A DNA stretch of 64,000 nucleotides, taken from NCBI GenBank assembly GCA_019426215.1, contig CM033402.1:3968001-4032000 (forward strand), written 5' to 3'. Below the pieces are notes generated by a model that was given only the letters and a program-made list of their open reading frames with translations, was not told where the DNA came from and ran no database searches. Below, piece by piece: positions 11,229-24,660 of the stretch. This DNA is from Buddleja alternifolia. Its lineage: Eukaryota > Streptophyta > Magnoliopsida > Lamiales > Scrophulariaceae. Positions within the stretch are counted from its first letter, which is position 1. Each line of letters begins with the position of its first letter. The position numbers and the translations under genes are program-made.

Positions 11229-13242
11229 TTAACAGTTTCAAAACACTTAATTAATATCTTTCGTTACACGAATGAATGTTGAACATGCGTAATTGCGTAT
11301 AATCATGTGGTTATTTTGTGCAAAAGGGTAAAAAAAGGATGAAAAATGAATTTATGCTCTCTTCATGTTGGGAGTTGGCAGTTGGGAGTCACTCAATTGT
11401 ACATCGGGAATGGTTACTCGAGAAATGCTAGGGTAATGTCATGACAATCAAAAAGACAAAATTAAAATAATATATATTTTATATTCTTGTCCTCTCCAAT
11501 ATAGAAGAAACACGTTTTTGGTATTTGCCGAATTGAGTATAGTTCCAGTAGTATAATGGTAATATATATTTCCCATCCATTAGGTGTTGTACTGCCATCC
11601 ATGTCACATGAAATGTTTTTTGTTTTCTTTTGTTTTTTTGGGTGCACATGAAATGATACACACTTGTACGTGGGAGAATTTAGATCACCCGAATGAACTT
11701 TTTTTTTTTTAACTAGTAAAGAGCATGTGCGTTGCACGTATTTATATAAATTTATTAAAATGATTGAGAAAATCAAATAAATATGAATACAAATATGTAC
11801 AACAAATATGAGTAAAAGACGTAGCATCTTATTATAAAGTATACATCAAAGTATTTCATATGAATAAATTGGAAATTACAAAGCCAATTTAATTGTTCAT
11901 GCCTGTATTGGCAGAGGATGCACACACATCTTTCATTGCATCCGTATTTTATTAGCATGTTGACTATATTTTCTTTTCTCATCCTCATTCAAGTTATGGA
12001 AACAAACAAAATTTAAATGTTGTACCCAAGAAAATTGAAAATCTCAGTGGTAGATCATAAATAAATTAAAATGACATACAATAAAAAAATTGAAATGATA
12101 AATAACATGAAATATAAATAATAATGTTTAATATTATATGAAAGTCTAATGAGTCTTTTTCTTGTTTGATTTTGACAGACATTGCAACTTTGATTTTACT
12201 TTATTCGCGAATTTAGTTTTTATATATTTTTTTTGGTCAAATTGCTCAATATCTTTTCATTATTACTTGACATTACGTTGTTGAATTCCCATTCTTTATT
12301 GTTCGTTGCCAGCTACTTTGTCTTCTTTGCATACATTTTTCATAATAGGTGGTATTTTTATTTTATTATTCCCCCAATATAGAAACTTATTGAAGAGTTC
12401 CACTAGCATTAATTCTTCTCCCGATGTTTTTTTATCTTTCCGCTTCATAGTTTGTGATTTTTTAATTTCAATTGCATTCTCTGTGACACTAAGCTTACCC
12501 TTTACAATTTCTGCTTTTCTATTAAGTGAGATGATGAAACAAATATCATTTGATGTTTGTAGGCTCAGTGATCTATAATACTTTTGATAATTGCCTCCTT
12601 CACTTTGATACTTTAGAACTTTCTACAATCTAAAAGTCACATAGCTTACGATTCATAAATTATTTAACATAAGATGCTTATCTCAGATACATAATAATTT
12701 TTCTAGTAGTTTAAAATTACAAATTTGAGCAGGTCAAGAAGACTTTGTATGTGAAGAATATCTTAATATAATATTGAAGTACTCAAATTGATTTTTTAAT
12801 TAATTATTATTTAAACATGCATAATTTAGTTGTGATTATAACCAAGCTATTGATTGCATAGATGAACTTATTTTTGTTTTTTAAATGCCAACAAGCCACT
12901 GAAAACTTCCAAAGGTACTCAACCAGAACAACATTAGCAAATCTTAAAGTCCGTACGATGATAATATAAGTATATGTATATGTATAGTACAAGCTAAACA
13001 AATGAAGAAATGAATCAAAATTAGGTAGACACACAAAGCAAAGCAAAGAGAAAACGTTGATGCAGACATAACTTGGACAGTCCCTTTTAAACCACCTCTT
13101 TCTTGGCCTCTACATACATAACATATTCCTTCACACCATTTAAAAATTCTTGTTTTAATTTCAACAATTCATAAATGATAGTTCCCATTTCAATCAGTCC
13201 TTTTAAACCATCTCTTTCTTGGCCTCTACATACATAACATAT
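11229..13242. other. AT-rich intergenic region
   Basis: Positions 11229-11710 are the rest of duplication copy A. Beyond that there is no recognisable gene. A word gtgcgttgcacg at 11729 is a palindromic motif often seen near plant dispersed repeats. Short ORFs up to 121 codons show no family signature. Confidence 0.4.
13077..13242. repeat. Direct repeat of about 47 bp abutting the copia LTR
   Basis: The sequence from cccttttaaacca to cataacatatt occurs at about 13080-13131 and again at 13198-13243, with a 120-bp period. The second copy ends exactly where the LTR begins. Confidence 0.7.
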
Positions 13243-14879
13243 TGTTAGGAATCCTTATGAGCGAAAAACGCAGCGGAAGAATTGAGGATTCCTAGAGTCG
13301 AGTCACTTTAACGAAATTGATGATTTTCAAAGGTTTTTCAAAAATTAAACAAAATTGATTACCTTATCGATTTTGTATTCTTGGATTCGCGTAACAACAA
13401 CTCTCCTAGAATTCCTGTCTTCAAAGATTCACTCGAAACGAGCCTTCCAAAGATCTCCAAAAATTCTCCTCGTGGTGGTGGTGGACGGCTAGAGAGGATT
13501 TTTGGGATTGGAGTTCCTTCCTTTTATGTTATGCAAATTAGGGTTAGGGTTCTTGTTGCAGTTGGCGATATCTTATAACTTTACTGACTTATGCAACAAG
13601 TAGGAGTCCTTTCTTGGACTTCTTAAAGCCGCCCCTAGGGCTCCTTGGATGGTTAAGGTGGGCTTAAGTTGACCCAGTCTACTTAGTCCACCTTTTAATA
13701 TATATTTAATTTAAATCCTATTTAAATTCAATATATATTATTAATAAGTAATTCCATTTAATTAATTCTTTACTTTAAATAATTTAATTTAATCTAATTA
13801 AATAAAATATTTAATTTATTGATTTAACCAATAAATCAATCCGTCCAATTAATTTTATCTTTCTAAAAGATTAACACAAAAAACATATTCTGTTCGTTTC
13901 TTGTAGCGCCACTCTTTAGGTTCGTCTCAATTGACAATGGGAGGAATTACCATAGGATGTGAGTGTCACCTAGCCAGTCCCGTGGACTCACATCGTAACC
14001 CAATTGAGTACGAAATGAACGAATCATTTACGAACCTCTGGACCATAAATACAGTATGTGTATAAGCCCTTCACTGACGTATCCCGATCAAGTGAGAATC
14101 AAGGTATATGTCAAACTCACTAAACTTGATACTGTGCATTTAATCATAGCATAATGAAATTACCAAACTACCCTCCATGTCTTACATGAGTTAGTTTCAT
14201 TGCTTTGGCCAAAGACGTATAATTTCATTTGCCTATGATCGCACATGATACTTTCTCGTTTACTATTGAATCAGTGAATCCCATCTTGGCGATCACTTCA
14301 CAAGTGCTACTTGACTCATTGAGATCGCACTTCGAGGCCGGCCCCACCAAAGGATGATTTGAGCCTAACTACTCTAGTAACAAATTCAACAGTACAAATA
14401 CATTGATCATGACCCCTCAGGTCTAAGGCTCACACATACTATTATGATCAGTAATCCAATCATTGACAGTCACTGAGTAAATACCCATGTGATCGGATTA
14501 CTACGAACCGTGTTCGAATATATTAATTCCATTGGTATATCTATGACACGTGTTCTCACTATCCTATAGTGTTCGACTGACACTCTTTGTCAGAGCATGT
14601 GCCATACAAGTCAAATATTAATGCCCAATTAAGATTCCTTGACTTGCGAACCCTTTTAAGTGATCAGGATTTAGACTCTCCCAGTGCCACTTCTTTATTC
14701 CATAAAGGGCGAAGAGCCAACCTTGATACACATGGACTATTTGTTCAATACTTATTAATGCTATGAAGTTTTATATGAACATAAGAATAATGCCTTTATT
14801 ATAGATAAGTTCGTACAAATAATTAGATAACCTATGCAATCTATTTGTCCTCATTGGCATCTAGGGCATATACCTAACA
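13243..14879 (-). repeat. Copia 3' LTR
   Basis: About 1.64 kb, starting TGTTAGGAATCC and ending CCTAACA, i.e. short inverted repeats with TG..CA ends. The mate LTR is absent from the window. Confidence 0.75.
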
Positions 14880-14944
14880 ATCTCCCACTTGCACTTAATG
14901 CTAATTGCTATGGTATCTAATACCTATCTTTTCAAGATGTCGCT

Positions 14945-17866
14945 CTAGCACCGCCTGCGCCAATGGCTTAGTGAGTGGGTCAGCCACGTTGTCTTTGAGG
15001 CTATTTTCTGCACGGCGATGTCGCCTCTTCTTACGATTTCTCGAATTATCTGGTATCTCCTCTTTATGTGTTTGGATTTGTTATGAGACCTTGGTTCCCT
15101 AGCTTGTGCGATGGCTCCATTGTTGTTACACCAAAGTGGTAACGACAGCTCCACATTAGGAATAACTTGAAGTTCTGCCATGAACTTATTGATCCAAACA
15201 GCTTCTTAGGCTGCCTCTGAGGCTGCCACATATTCAGCTTCGGTGGTAGAATCAGCAGTTGTGCTTTGCTTGGAACTTTTCCAAGACACTGCTCCACCGT
15301 TCAGAGTGAATATGAACCCAGAAGTGGACTTGCAGTCATCGATGTCAGATTGAAAATCAGAATCGGTATAATCGTCCACTTTCATTTCTCCATTACCATA
15401 TACGAGAATCATATCTTTGGTTCTTCACAAGTACTTCAAGATAGATTTCACGGCAATCCAATGTTCTTTACCCGGGTTAGCTTAAAACCTACTCAAACAC
15501 GCTCACAACATAGGCAAGATCTGGTCTCGTGCATAACATTGCGTACATGAGACTTCCCACTGCTGAGGCATAGGGAACTGCACTCATCTCTTTTTGATCT
15601 TCCTCACTTTGAGGACTCATCTTTTTGGAGACATGAATTCCATGTCTCATGGGCAAAAGAGCTCTTTTAGAGTTCTCCATCCCAAATCGCTTTAGTACCT
15701 TTTCTAAGTAGAGGGCTTGAGAGAGTCCTATCATCTTATTCGATCTATCCCTGTAAATGCGAATTCCTAGGATATAGGTGGCTTCTCCCAAGTCTTTCAT
15801 GGAGAATGTGCTTGAAATCCATGTCTTAATTGAAGTTAGCAAACCTACATCATTCCCTATAGGTAGAATATCATCTACATATAGCATCAGGAATGAGATT
15901 TTGCTCCCACTAATCTTTTTGTAGACACATGGTTCATCCTCGTTTTTGATAAAGCCGTAACTTCGTACTTCTTCATCAAAACGAAGGTTCCAACTGCGTG
16001 AGGCCTGCTTGAGTCCATAAATGGACTTATTCAATTTGCAGACCTTATGAGAATCTGCACTTGACAAGAAACCCTTGGGCTGTTCCATATAGATTTCCTC
16101 CTTGAGGAATCCATTTAAGAACGCGGTCTTCACATCCATTTGCCAGATCTCATAATCTAGGTATGCAGCTATGGCAAGTAGAATTCTAATGTATTTAATC
16201 ATAGCTACAGGCAAAAAGTTTTCCTCATAGTCAATGCCCTCATTTTGATTATACCCTTTCGCCACTAGCTTGGCCTTATAGGTGTTCACCTTGCCATTTG
16301 GACCAATCTTTCTCTTATAGATCCATTTACATCCAATGGGTACAATACCTTTGGGTCGATCTGTCAGAGTCCAGACTTTGTTCGAATCCATTTCTACTTT
16401 CATAGCTTCATGCCATTTTGCAGAATCCATGTCCATCATTGCTTGGTCATAGCTAGAGGGATCATCTCCATAATTTCCTTCTGCTATTATATACAAATTA
16501 TGTTATCCTTGTAGCAGATAACCATATCTCTCAGGCGGTTGAGATACTCTAGCAGACCTTCGTATTGATGGCTGTGTCGTTTCCAATTCGGGTTGGGTCT
16601 CTTGAACAGTGTCTTCCAAAGGAGATTCATTTTGTTCTTCTAGAACAATTCTCCTACTAGCTCCACCTTTTCGAATGAATTCTTCTTCGAGAAAGATTGC
16701 TTGTAAGGCAACAATGATCCTTCGATCATCATGAAGGTAGAATAGGTATCCCATGAAATCCTCGGGATAACCAAAAAATCGTCTTTTCAAGGACCTAATT
16801 TCTCTACCGTGGTCTTTTCCTCTGCCTTCATTCTGCTACGCCATTTAATTGTGGAGTGGCTGGAGGAGTAGGCTGTAACAGTATGCCATGTTCCCGTAAG
16901 AACTGATCAAATTCGGCACTCATATACTCGCCACCGTGGTTAGACCGAAGTGCCTTAATTTGATGCCCAGTTTGGTTTTAGACTAAAGTCTTGAATTCAA
17001 TGAATTTCTCCAGTGATTCAAACTTGTACTTCATCAAATACACATAGTCATACCTAGAATGGTCATTAGTAAATGTAATAAAGTATTGAAAACCACTGCG
17101 GGCCACATTTCCAAAAGGACCGCACACATCAGTATGAATCAAACCTAAGACTTCAAAGGCTCTTTCAGAGTTTTTTGTGAAGGGGGGTTTGGTCATCTTG
17201 CCTTAAATACAAGACTCACAAGTGGGATAGAGATCCGATCACAATGAGTTTATGACTCCATCCTTTTCTAACTTGTGTAGTCTATGTTCCCCGACATGAC
17301 CTAATCTTAAGTGCCACAGTTGTCTTAAGTTTGTATCATGCAAACTGCGCTTTCTTGTTACAACATTAACATTACAATTATTTTGGACATTAATATAGTA
17401 TAAACCATTTATCAAAGACGCACTGCCAATGCATTCATTTCTAAAATAAATGTCACAAGAATTGTTTGCAAAGGAAAATACATAACCTTTCCTGACTAAA
17501 ACAGGAATAAAAACAATATTCTTCAGCCCATTAGGCAAAACAAGGCAATCGTCTAACAATAATAAATGTCCAGAAAATAATCTAACAGAAGTGGTTCCAA
17601 TGTGTGTGGCTGGTACACTATGACCGCTGCCAACATTGATCATCACTTCTCCATGCTCCAGCTTCTTACTTCTTTCCAGCTCTTCATTCAAAACACATAT
17701 GCGAGCACTAGCCCCAGAGTCTAGAATCCAGGAAGTAGAAAAAATAGTAACAGAACAATTTGTTTCCAAAACATTAAGTTCTATACCTGAAGCAATCTCC
17801 GCTTTCAGCTTGGGACAGTCACGTTTTTAATGTCCCATCTCAAGGCAGTGAAGACATATGTCTATC
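14945..17866 (-). pseudogene. Copia gag-pol remnant
   Basis: Read from high to low coordinates: a CX2CX4HX4C zinc knuckle (CLHC..GH..KRDC, near 17860-17820) containing a stop; protease motif WILDSGAS (about 17725); GAG-pre-integrase LWHLRLGH; an integrase core fragment (HTDVCGPF, DHSRYDYVYL; 17196-16978); a short C-terminal integrase part; reverse transcriptase (16496-15489) with WQMDVKTAFLNG and LYVDDIL; RNase H (15412-14945) with SEAEYVA-type motif TEAEYVAASEAA followed by an in-frame stop. Frames are interrupted at several joints, so no full polyprotein is possible. The domain order integrase before reverse transcriptase defines copia rather than gypsy. Confidence 0.85.
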
Positions 17867-17974
17867 TTCTTTTCTTTATTAATACTTTTCTTTTAATTTT
17901 TTAATAGAAATAATTTTTTTTTCTTGTTTTTATAGAAAAATGTTAGAGATTTCATTATATTATCAATGTGAATA

Positions 17975-18170
17975 GTGAGTGGAAGAAAAAAGACGATGAC
18001 TTATATGAATGGTTGTCAAGGAATGATGATTATATTATTAGTAGATGATTCAAACAAGGTAAATTTTTTTGAGCTTTATGATCGTATACGTGAAAGGACT
18101 TCTGTGCATCGGATAAATGTAGATATAAAATTGATTTATATTCCTTTGTCTTATATCAAAATATAGAAGC
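17975..18170 (+). pseudogene. Possible MULE transposase N-terminal fragment
   Basis: Translated patches SEWKKKDDDLYEWLSRND and, after a break, FFELYDRIRERTSVHRINVD then IKLIYIPLSY resemble the N-terminus of the MULE transposase at 51829 (EWQKKDGELGAYEWISRNN, EIKLSYTPLS) in order and spacing. Stop codons separate them. Weak, short similarity read by eye. Confidence 0.35.
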
Positions 18171-18574
18171 ATTTTATATGTTGAGTTGATCAAGAAACAT
18201 TCCAAAGATGTGGAAGGGTTCAGCATGCAAGATTTCCTTCTACATGAGAGCGCCGAAAATGCAAAAGTATGAAATTGCAATGAGCAACAATCTTCTAAAT
18301 CCTCTATTTTGATATGATTTTTGTGTATTTATTATGCTTTTACTTGGAGTTCATCATTTAAAAATGTTATTATGACCGTGTTAATGCAAAAAATTAAAAG
18401 TTTTACTGTTTCTAATATTTTAATGTATTTGCATTATTTTTTATATTTGGAGCTCATCAATTATAAGTTCTATTATAATTGTATTAATATTTTAAATTGT
18501 TTATTCGTTTAACTACACATTGATCCCTTTTTTCCAAATATGTTGGACTGTTCGGGGTCTCAATCGGTTTGATT
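18171..18574. other. Unassigned AT-rich DNA
   Basis: No gene or repeat recognised between the fragment above and the inverted-array element. Confidence 0.4.
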
Positions 18575-18689
18575 CATGACTTTGGTTATGTCTTTGTGTC
18601 TTGTGGATGGGATAAGGAGGAATGAGCTAACTGGGGAGTTGGAGATGGAGAAAAAAAAGAAATTCAATGAATTAATTGAGAAAATTGGG

Positions 18690-19195
18690 AAGATTGGGGT
18701 CAGTCAGTCTGGAATGACTAGGCAAAATGGTAGACTGGTCTGACCAGTCGGTCGGTCCAGAGACCAAAAGCTCATAGAATAAAATTTTGCCTGGGCAGAT
18801 TGCCAGACCAATCTGACCAGTTGGCTGGTCCAGAGACCAAAAAGATCGTACAAATTTTTTTTCGACTGGGCAAACTGGTACACTATTCTGACCAGTCAGC
18901 CGGTCTAGAGACCAAAAGCTCATAGAATAAAATTTCGACCGGACAAACTATTACACCGTTCTGACTAGTCGGCCGGCCCAGAGACCAAAAGATAATACAA
19001 AAAAAATCCGACCGAGCAGACTCGCAGATCATTCTGACCCGTCGTCCGGTCCAGAGAACAAAAGCTTATACAATAAAATTCCAATCGGGCAGACTGGTAT
19101 TTCGATTTGACCGGTCAGTCGATTCAGAGATCAAAGATGATACACTAAAATTCTGAACTGGCATATTTGTGGACGGTTTGACCGATCGGTTTGCC
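18690..19195 (+). repeat. Tandem array, left arm (~6 units of ~73 bp)
   Basis: Units of roughly 72-76 bp sharing ccagagaccaaaag, ataaaatt and a gaccagtcggccggt box. Unit starts lie near 18755, 18829, 18905, 18978, 19052 and 19125. The gaccggtc-type boxes are themselves near-palindromic. Confidence 0.8.
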
Positions 19196-20384
19196 TAATT
19201 AGTATTATTTCATTAATGATATATATATATATATATATATTAGTTAAAACTTGTATTATACCCGTATAATACACATACATATAATTGAAAAATATTTCTG
19301 TTTTTCATATGCATTCTGAATATAACGAATAATACTTGTACTTTTTAGTTAAACTGTTTAGTACACATACTTTATGTATTTTGTATTGAACTTGACGAAT
19401 AATATTCTAATTTTGGCGAAACAAATATTTTTTTAATTAAAACTTGAAAATTATAATTAATTATTATAAGTACTAACTAAGTATTACACGATTAAAAACC
19501 TACGAACATCGATAATTTATCCAAATATCAATTATTGTCAACTAGAGACTCATATAAGCTATGATTTTTATAAAATATAAGCGAGTAGATGCAATATATC
19601 ATTCAAATTTATATGAAATAAGCCATATTTTTACTCCCGAATAATTCATTTGTAACCGCATTATACTCGTACGTCTACGAATCCTTTTATTTCCCTTTCC
19701 CATATTTTTTAGTCGATTTTGTCCCTGTAACTTTCAAGGAAATTTTGTAATATACTCGTACGTATTAAATGACAAATTTTTCTCATCCCGTATTAAACTA
19801 ACTAGGTATATATATAACAAAATACAACATTTGAGGCTATCAAAGTAAGTGCATATGTGGATAGAATCATATAAAATTAATATGATATAATACTCACACA
19901 AAATTTTTTTTAATGATAATCATCAAAATTGAGTAAAATCTTTTGATTTTGTAAATTATAAATACTTAAGTTATGTAATGATATATATACATATACATTT
20001 ATTATTAATATCTATGTAATTACTTGTGGTGCCAACACACGTGGTTACAACTAGTTTATTATGATAAAGAACAAGACAAATTTCTTATAAAATACAAATA
20101 GAGATACATATTAAATTAGAATACAAGGACTTTCTTGAATAACAAGTAATTGATCTACTAACATTGAAAGACTCCATTGGTTCTCTCAATGTATCAACCA
20201 GATTCAAACCGAGTGTGGATAATCATCAATTGTATCGTTATTTTAAAATACTCTGACCTCTAAACCCTAAAAAAAATTACAGATTGGAAAATCACCAATC
20301 ATATCGTTGCTTTATAAGAGAATTGATTTGTTATTTGTCATAATAAATGTTATTAATAAAATAATACTAATTAGCTAAAACAAT

Positions 20385-21330
20385 CTTTTCAGATTGACAG
20401 GTCATACCGGTCTACCAATCTATTCGTTCGAAACTTTATACACTGAGAAGATCGATATTTAGATTGTACCAGTCTACCAATCTGCCTGTTCGGATTCTTA
20501 GTGTATCATCTTTGATCTCTGGACTGACCGATGTATACAAATCTTCCCGCGTTATTTGGATAGGCCGACTGGTCAGAATGGTTTGCCAGTCTTCCTGGTT
20601 GATTTTTTTTTATGATCTTTTGGACTCTGGGTTGTCCGACTAGCCAGATTGGTCTGCTAATCAGCTCAGTCGGAATTTTATTTTATGAGCTTTTGGTCTC
20701 TGGATCGGCCAACTGGTCAGAACGGTGTACCAGTCTGCCCGGTCTGAATTAATATTGTATCATCTCTGATCCCTGGATCGACCGACTGGTCAAACGGGTC
20801 CACCAATCTACCCGTTTAGAATTAATCCTCTATCACATCTGATCTCTTGACCGACCGACTGATTGGACCGGTCTACCAATTTGCCTGTTCGAAATTAATA
20901 TTTTATCATCTCTAATCTTTAAACTGATCGACTGGTCAAATCGGTGACCAACTGGTCAAATCAATCTACCAATCTACCCATTCGAATTTAATATTATATC
21001 ATCTCTGATTTCTGGATCGGCTAGACCGGCCTAACGATCTTCCTAGTTATTCCAGACTGATTGACCCTCAATCTTCCCAATTAGCCCATTCTAATTTTTT
21101 CACCATCTCCCCAGTTAGCTCATTTTTCTCATCTCTAATCTTTAAGCTGATCGACTGGTCAGACCGGTGACCGACTGGTCAAATCGGTCTACCAATCTAC
21201 CCATTCGAATTTAATATTATATCATCTCTGATTTCTGGATCGGTCAGACCGGCCTAACGATCTTCCTAATTATTCCAGACTGATTGACCCTCAATCTTCC
21301 CAATTAGCCCATTCTAATTTTTTCACCATC
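20385..21330 (-). repeat. Tandem array, right arm (inverted)
   Basis: The same unit in reverse complement, with about nine degenerate copies (ttttggtctctgga, gaccgactggtcag words). A larger block of about 200 bp is further duplicated (about 20930-21130 and 21135-21340), nearly identical between copies. Confidence 0.75.
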
Positions 21331-21395
21331 TCCCCAGTTAGCTCATTTTTCCAATTCAATACACAAGATATGAAAATGAACCAAAACCAATAATA

Positions 21396-23960
21396 TATTG
21401 AAAGCAAAACTAATATTGATAAACTTCCACTAAACAATAAAGAAATGAACCAATAAACTACTTTAATCAAATTTTATCCATCAGATTAATCAATCTCATA
21501 TGAAATAAAAAGTCACTACTCAAAAGCAATAATTAAGATGTAAATAAGTAAAGTGCTTAGGTCTTACACAAATAAGATGGAAAAATGACAGTTTTCATCT
21601 CTTTTAATTGGAACAGTTTAAGATCAATGATACAAGCACAAAAATATCGAAACACAAACTTCTATTTTGTAGTAGCAGACTGGTGAATGTGGTTTTATGA
21701 TATTTTGATTTCTTCAACGCCCTCTTTGATCGATTCTACTTTTGTTCACTTGGTTAGACTTAATGGTTATATCTTCCTCAATATCTTCCAAACAACGTTT
21801 TCATTTGTCCAACATGTTGGTATATCACAGACTCTGTTGTCGTCGTCAATGCTATAATAAAGAAAAGAGAATAATGTCGATTCAATATTGTAAAATGAAT
21901 TACAGTAGTGTTAATTTCAGCAGGAGTTCACCAAATAGCACAAAAAATAGCAAAATATCAATTTTTTGCCATTTTTTATTTTATCTTTCCATAACTATAT
22001 AGAAAGATATCATTCATGCATTAGGACTCATCCAAAGTTTCCCAATTACATATGTGATTAGAATCACAATCATAATAATGCCAAGAATTAAGCATAAAAA
22101 AGATTCAAATTATTAAATTGTAACTCCCCTTCCGTTTCTTATTTTTATTTCACACTTTCTTTGGCAAAAGTAAAGAAGTGCGTACAAAATAAAGATTAGA
22201 GCATACTGGATTCACAATATCTTTTTTTAGCAAAGGATTCACATATTTAGCATTAGCGCGCGTGTACACACACACACATATATAATAAGTTATATAAATA
22301 TTAATTGATTCCCAAATTTAAGTTTCTTCATACGGTCAAGATACATTAACAATAATCGAGAAATAATTTCATTTTGTATTTAAAATTGATCTAACCCAAA
22401 TCCAGAGACTCGGATCTTCTTAGTCTGGAATAACCTGAATCACTCTACGAGTATGTTGATAAATATTTATGACTGCACTCAATGATAATTAAGCTACCTA
22501 CGTACCTAATTAGGATCAAGCCAACGTAGTTTTATATTAAATAATGTATACAGGATTGTACTCGGTAAACGATTCTAGTTTCTAAATTTATAAGTATATG
22601 GGATCGTACTTCTCAGTCTTTAGACTCGTTATTTAAGGAATTACGAGGCTAATTTTTGAGAGAATATTTTAGAGATTCCAACCCCTAATAAATGTTTTGA
22701 GGGGGTATTTATAATAGCACTCATCCTGTACCAATGGTTGTTTGGCATCTATAGCATGCTAACAGGTGGCACCAATGGACGGTGGATAACTCGTCTCTCT
22801 GGGGTCGGGTCAACGAACGACCCTACCCGATACTGTTACTTAGCGCGGACCTAGTCTAGTGAACTCGGTTTTTGGACCTCTATTGGGCCTAGGTTCCTTA
22901 TTTTGCCCTTATTGGGCTTTATATCATATTTTTGTATATCAAAGATGTAAACTGGTGGGCTCTGATTTGTTTATCTATGTTTTCTGAATATTTGAATCAA
23001 TATTGATGGTTTGGTTTCAGTTTTCAATAGTGAATGTTGGCTCATTTTCTATTTTATGTATAAAAAACTCTCTCTATTCTTCTTCCGGTACCAGACTGTG
23101 AATCTCATCTCCTTTTCAAATTAGAAGTCTTGATTCTTCCTCTTTCATTCTGAATTTTAAAGCTTATTTATTATCTTTGTTTTTATTAACATACTACTAT
23201 CTTTGTTGCTCGACTATTCACTCACATGCTAAAAAAATGACTTATTTTATCTAATTTTAAGATTATACTAATCTACAGATTTATATCAGAGGATATCACG
23301 CATCGATCCTGTTAGCAAAGAGGAGGATCGAGAGATATTTGAGTAGGGGCACTGCCCCCCTCCCCTTCTATACACTTAAATCCGCTTTTGATTTTAGCTC
23401 AAGATACGTACATGCCTACTGCCACATTTGCATAAATAAATACTCCTGGTTGATATAGTAGGCCTAGCCTGCACCCGGCTCGGCCAAACCCATGTGTATT
23501 TTATAAAATAACTTACCAATTATATGACAAATGTAATACACTCTCCTTGTAAATATATTTGGGTACGGCCAAGTCGGGTCTGGGCTAGAATTTTTCCTGT
23601 GATCAGTTACAAACTCACAATTATGTTGGATGCTCTGACCAAATTGCAAGGCATAACAGAGGTGAACTAGTAGTCCCTTATATATATCCATTATGTGATA
23701 CTCCATTAACCATCTTCAAGACTAGAGAAATCACAAATAACCATTGAAAAATAAAAATCATGACAACATCTATTCATACCGTCACTATAAACTTGCTAAT
23801 AAAGTTGATTCCTTGAACATAATCACACAGTTACTCGGAAAAAAAATGATTATCCGCATTTAACATAATATTATCTTTCCAAAACTAACAAAGAATCTCT
23901 ACGAAAATTGCAATAATTTCAAAGTAAACTCCGTTCCACACCAAAAGAATGGACCCAGAA
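21396..23960. other. Intergenic, unassigned
   Basis: No gene recognised. It includes a short CA/TA microsatellite near 22268 and a stretch (about 22380-22930) with GC-richer LTR-like texture (gggcctaggttcc, attgggctt) that could be a solo LTR, but I could not define its ends. Confidence 0.35.
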
Positions 23961-23984
23961 AATCATTACAAGAAAACAGGGCTT

Positions 23985-24660
23985 CAGAGACGAAAAATCA
24001 GAGACGGAATCTGAGACGGACATGATATCCGTCACTGATCAGAGACGGATCACCGACGGACGTAGGAAACCGTCTCAATTTCATCAATGAATCCCTGAAC
24101 AATAAATTTAGAGTAAAACAGAGACGGATATAGAGACGGATACCATTCCGTCTCTGAATCCGTCTCTAAAAGAAGACTTTTAAATTACCTAAATTAGAGA
24201 CGAATTGTTTCCGTCTCTAAATTTCAAACAGAGACGAATTTAGAGACTGGAAAAAAGTCTCGTTTTCATCGGCAATCAAAGACGGAATTAAAGACGGATT
24301 TGAAAATAAAATCTTTATTCTTATTTTGAGATCGAAGTAGAGACGAAATTTTCTGTCTCAGTCTGAGACGGATTTAGAGACGGAAATAAGTCACATTTTC
24401 ATCTGCAATCAGAGACGGGTTTGAAAATAAAATCTTTATTCTTATTTTGAGACCGAAGTGGAGACGAAATTTTCCGTCTCATTTTGAGACGGATTTAGAG
24501 ACGGAAACAAGTCTCATTTTCATCTGCAATCAGAGACGGAATCAGAGACGGATTTATAAATAAAATCTTTATATTTATTTTGAGACCGAAGTAGAGACGG
24601 AATTTTTTGTCCCATTTTGAGACGGATATTCCCGTCTCAGATGGAGACGGTGTTTGAGAT
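23985..24660. repeat. CACTA left subterminal repeats
   Basis: Dozens of gagacgga/tccgtctc motifs in both orientations, with a larger internal repeat (aaaataaaatctttattctt) recurring near 24302, 24422 and 24555. These are typical transposase-binding arrays. Confidence 0.85.

Larger units (their letters stand above)
5712..11710. repeat. Segmental duplication, copy A
   Basis: Nearly collinear with 39664-47268 (copy B) and, over its last part, with 49617-50877 (copy C). It starts inside CcmE and runs through the convergent intergenic spacer, the chlorophyllase gene on the minus strand and its upstream region. It ends near a poly-T at about 11700. Compared with B, it lacks the nested MITE, the foldback MITE, the LINE fragment and the SINE. 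It carries its own 1-kb retroposon and a deletion in chlorophyllase exon 1. Confidence 0.85.
13243..17875 (-). mobile_element. Truncated Ty1/copia retrotransposon (3' LTR plus pol)
   Basis: Minus-strand element. An LTR at the left, a purine-rich tract (aagtgggagat on the minus strand, 14880-14891) just inside it, and gag zinc knuckle, protease, integrase, reverse transcriptase and RNase H in copia order. Homology stops abruptly near 17875, so most of gag, the primer-binding site and the 5' LTR are missing. No target duplication can be assigned. Confidence 0.85.
18575..21395. mobile_element. Foldback-like element with inverted 73-bp arrays
   Basis: Two divergent tandem arrays face each other across an AT-rich core (about 19200-20390). 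The outer arms are inverted relatives: left gagctaactggggag (about 18625) matches the complement of the right arm near 21345, and the similarity continues inward through gggaagattg and the array. Ends are approximate and no target duplication was identified. No transposase is visible. Candidates are a non-autonomous foldback or MULE-type element. Confidence 0.6.
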
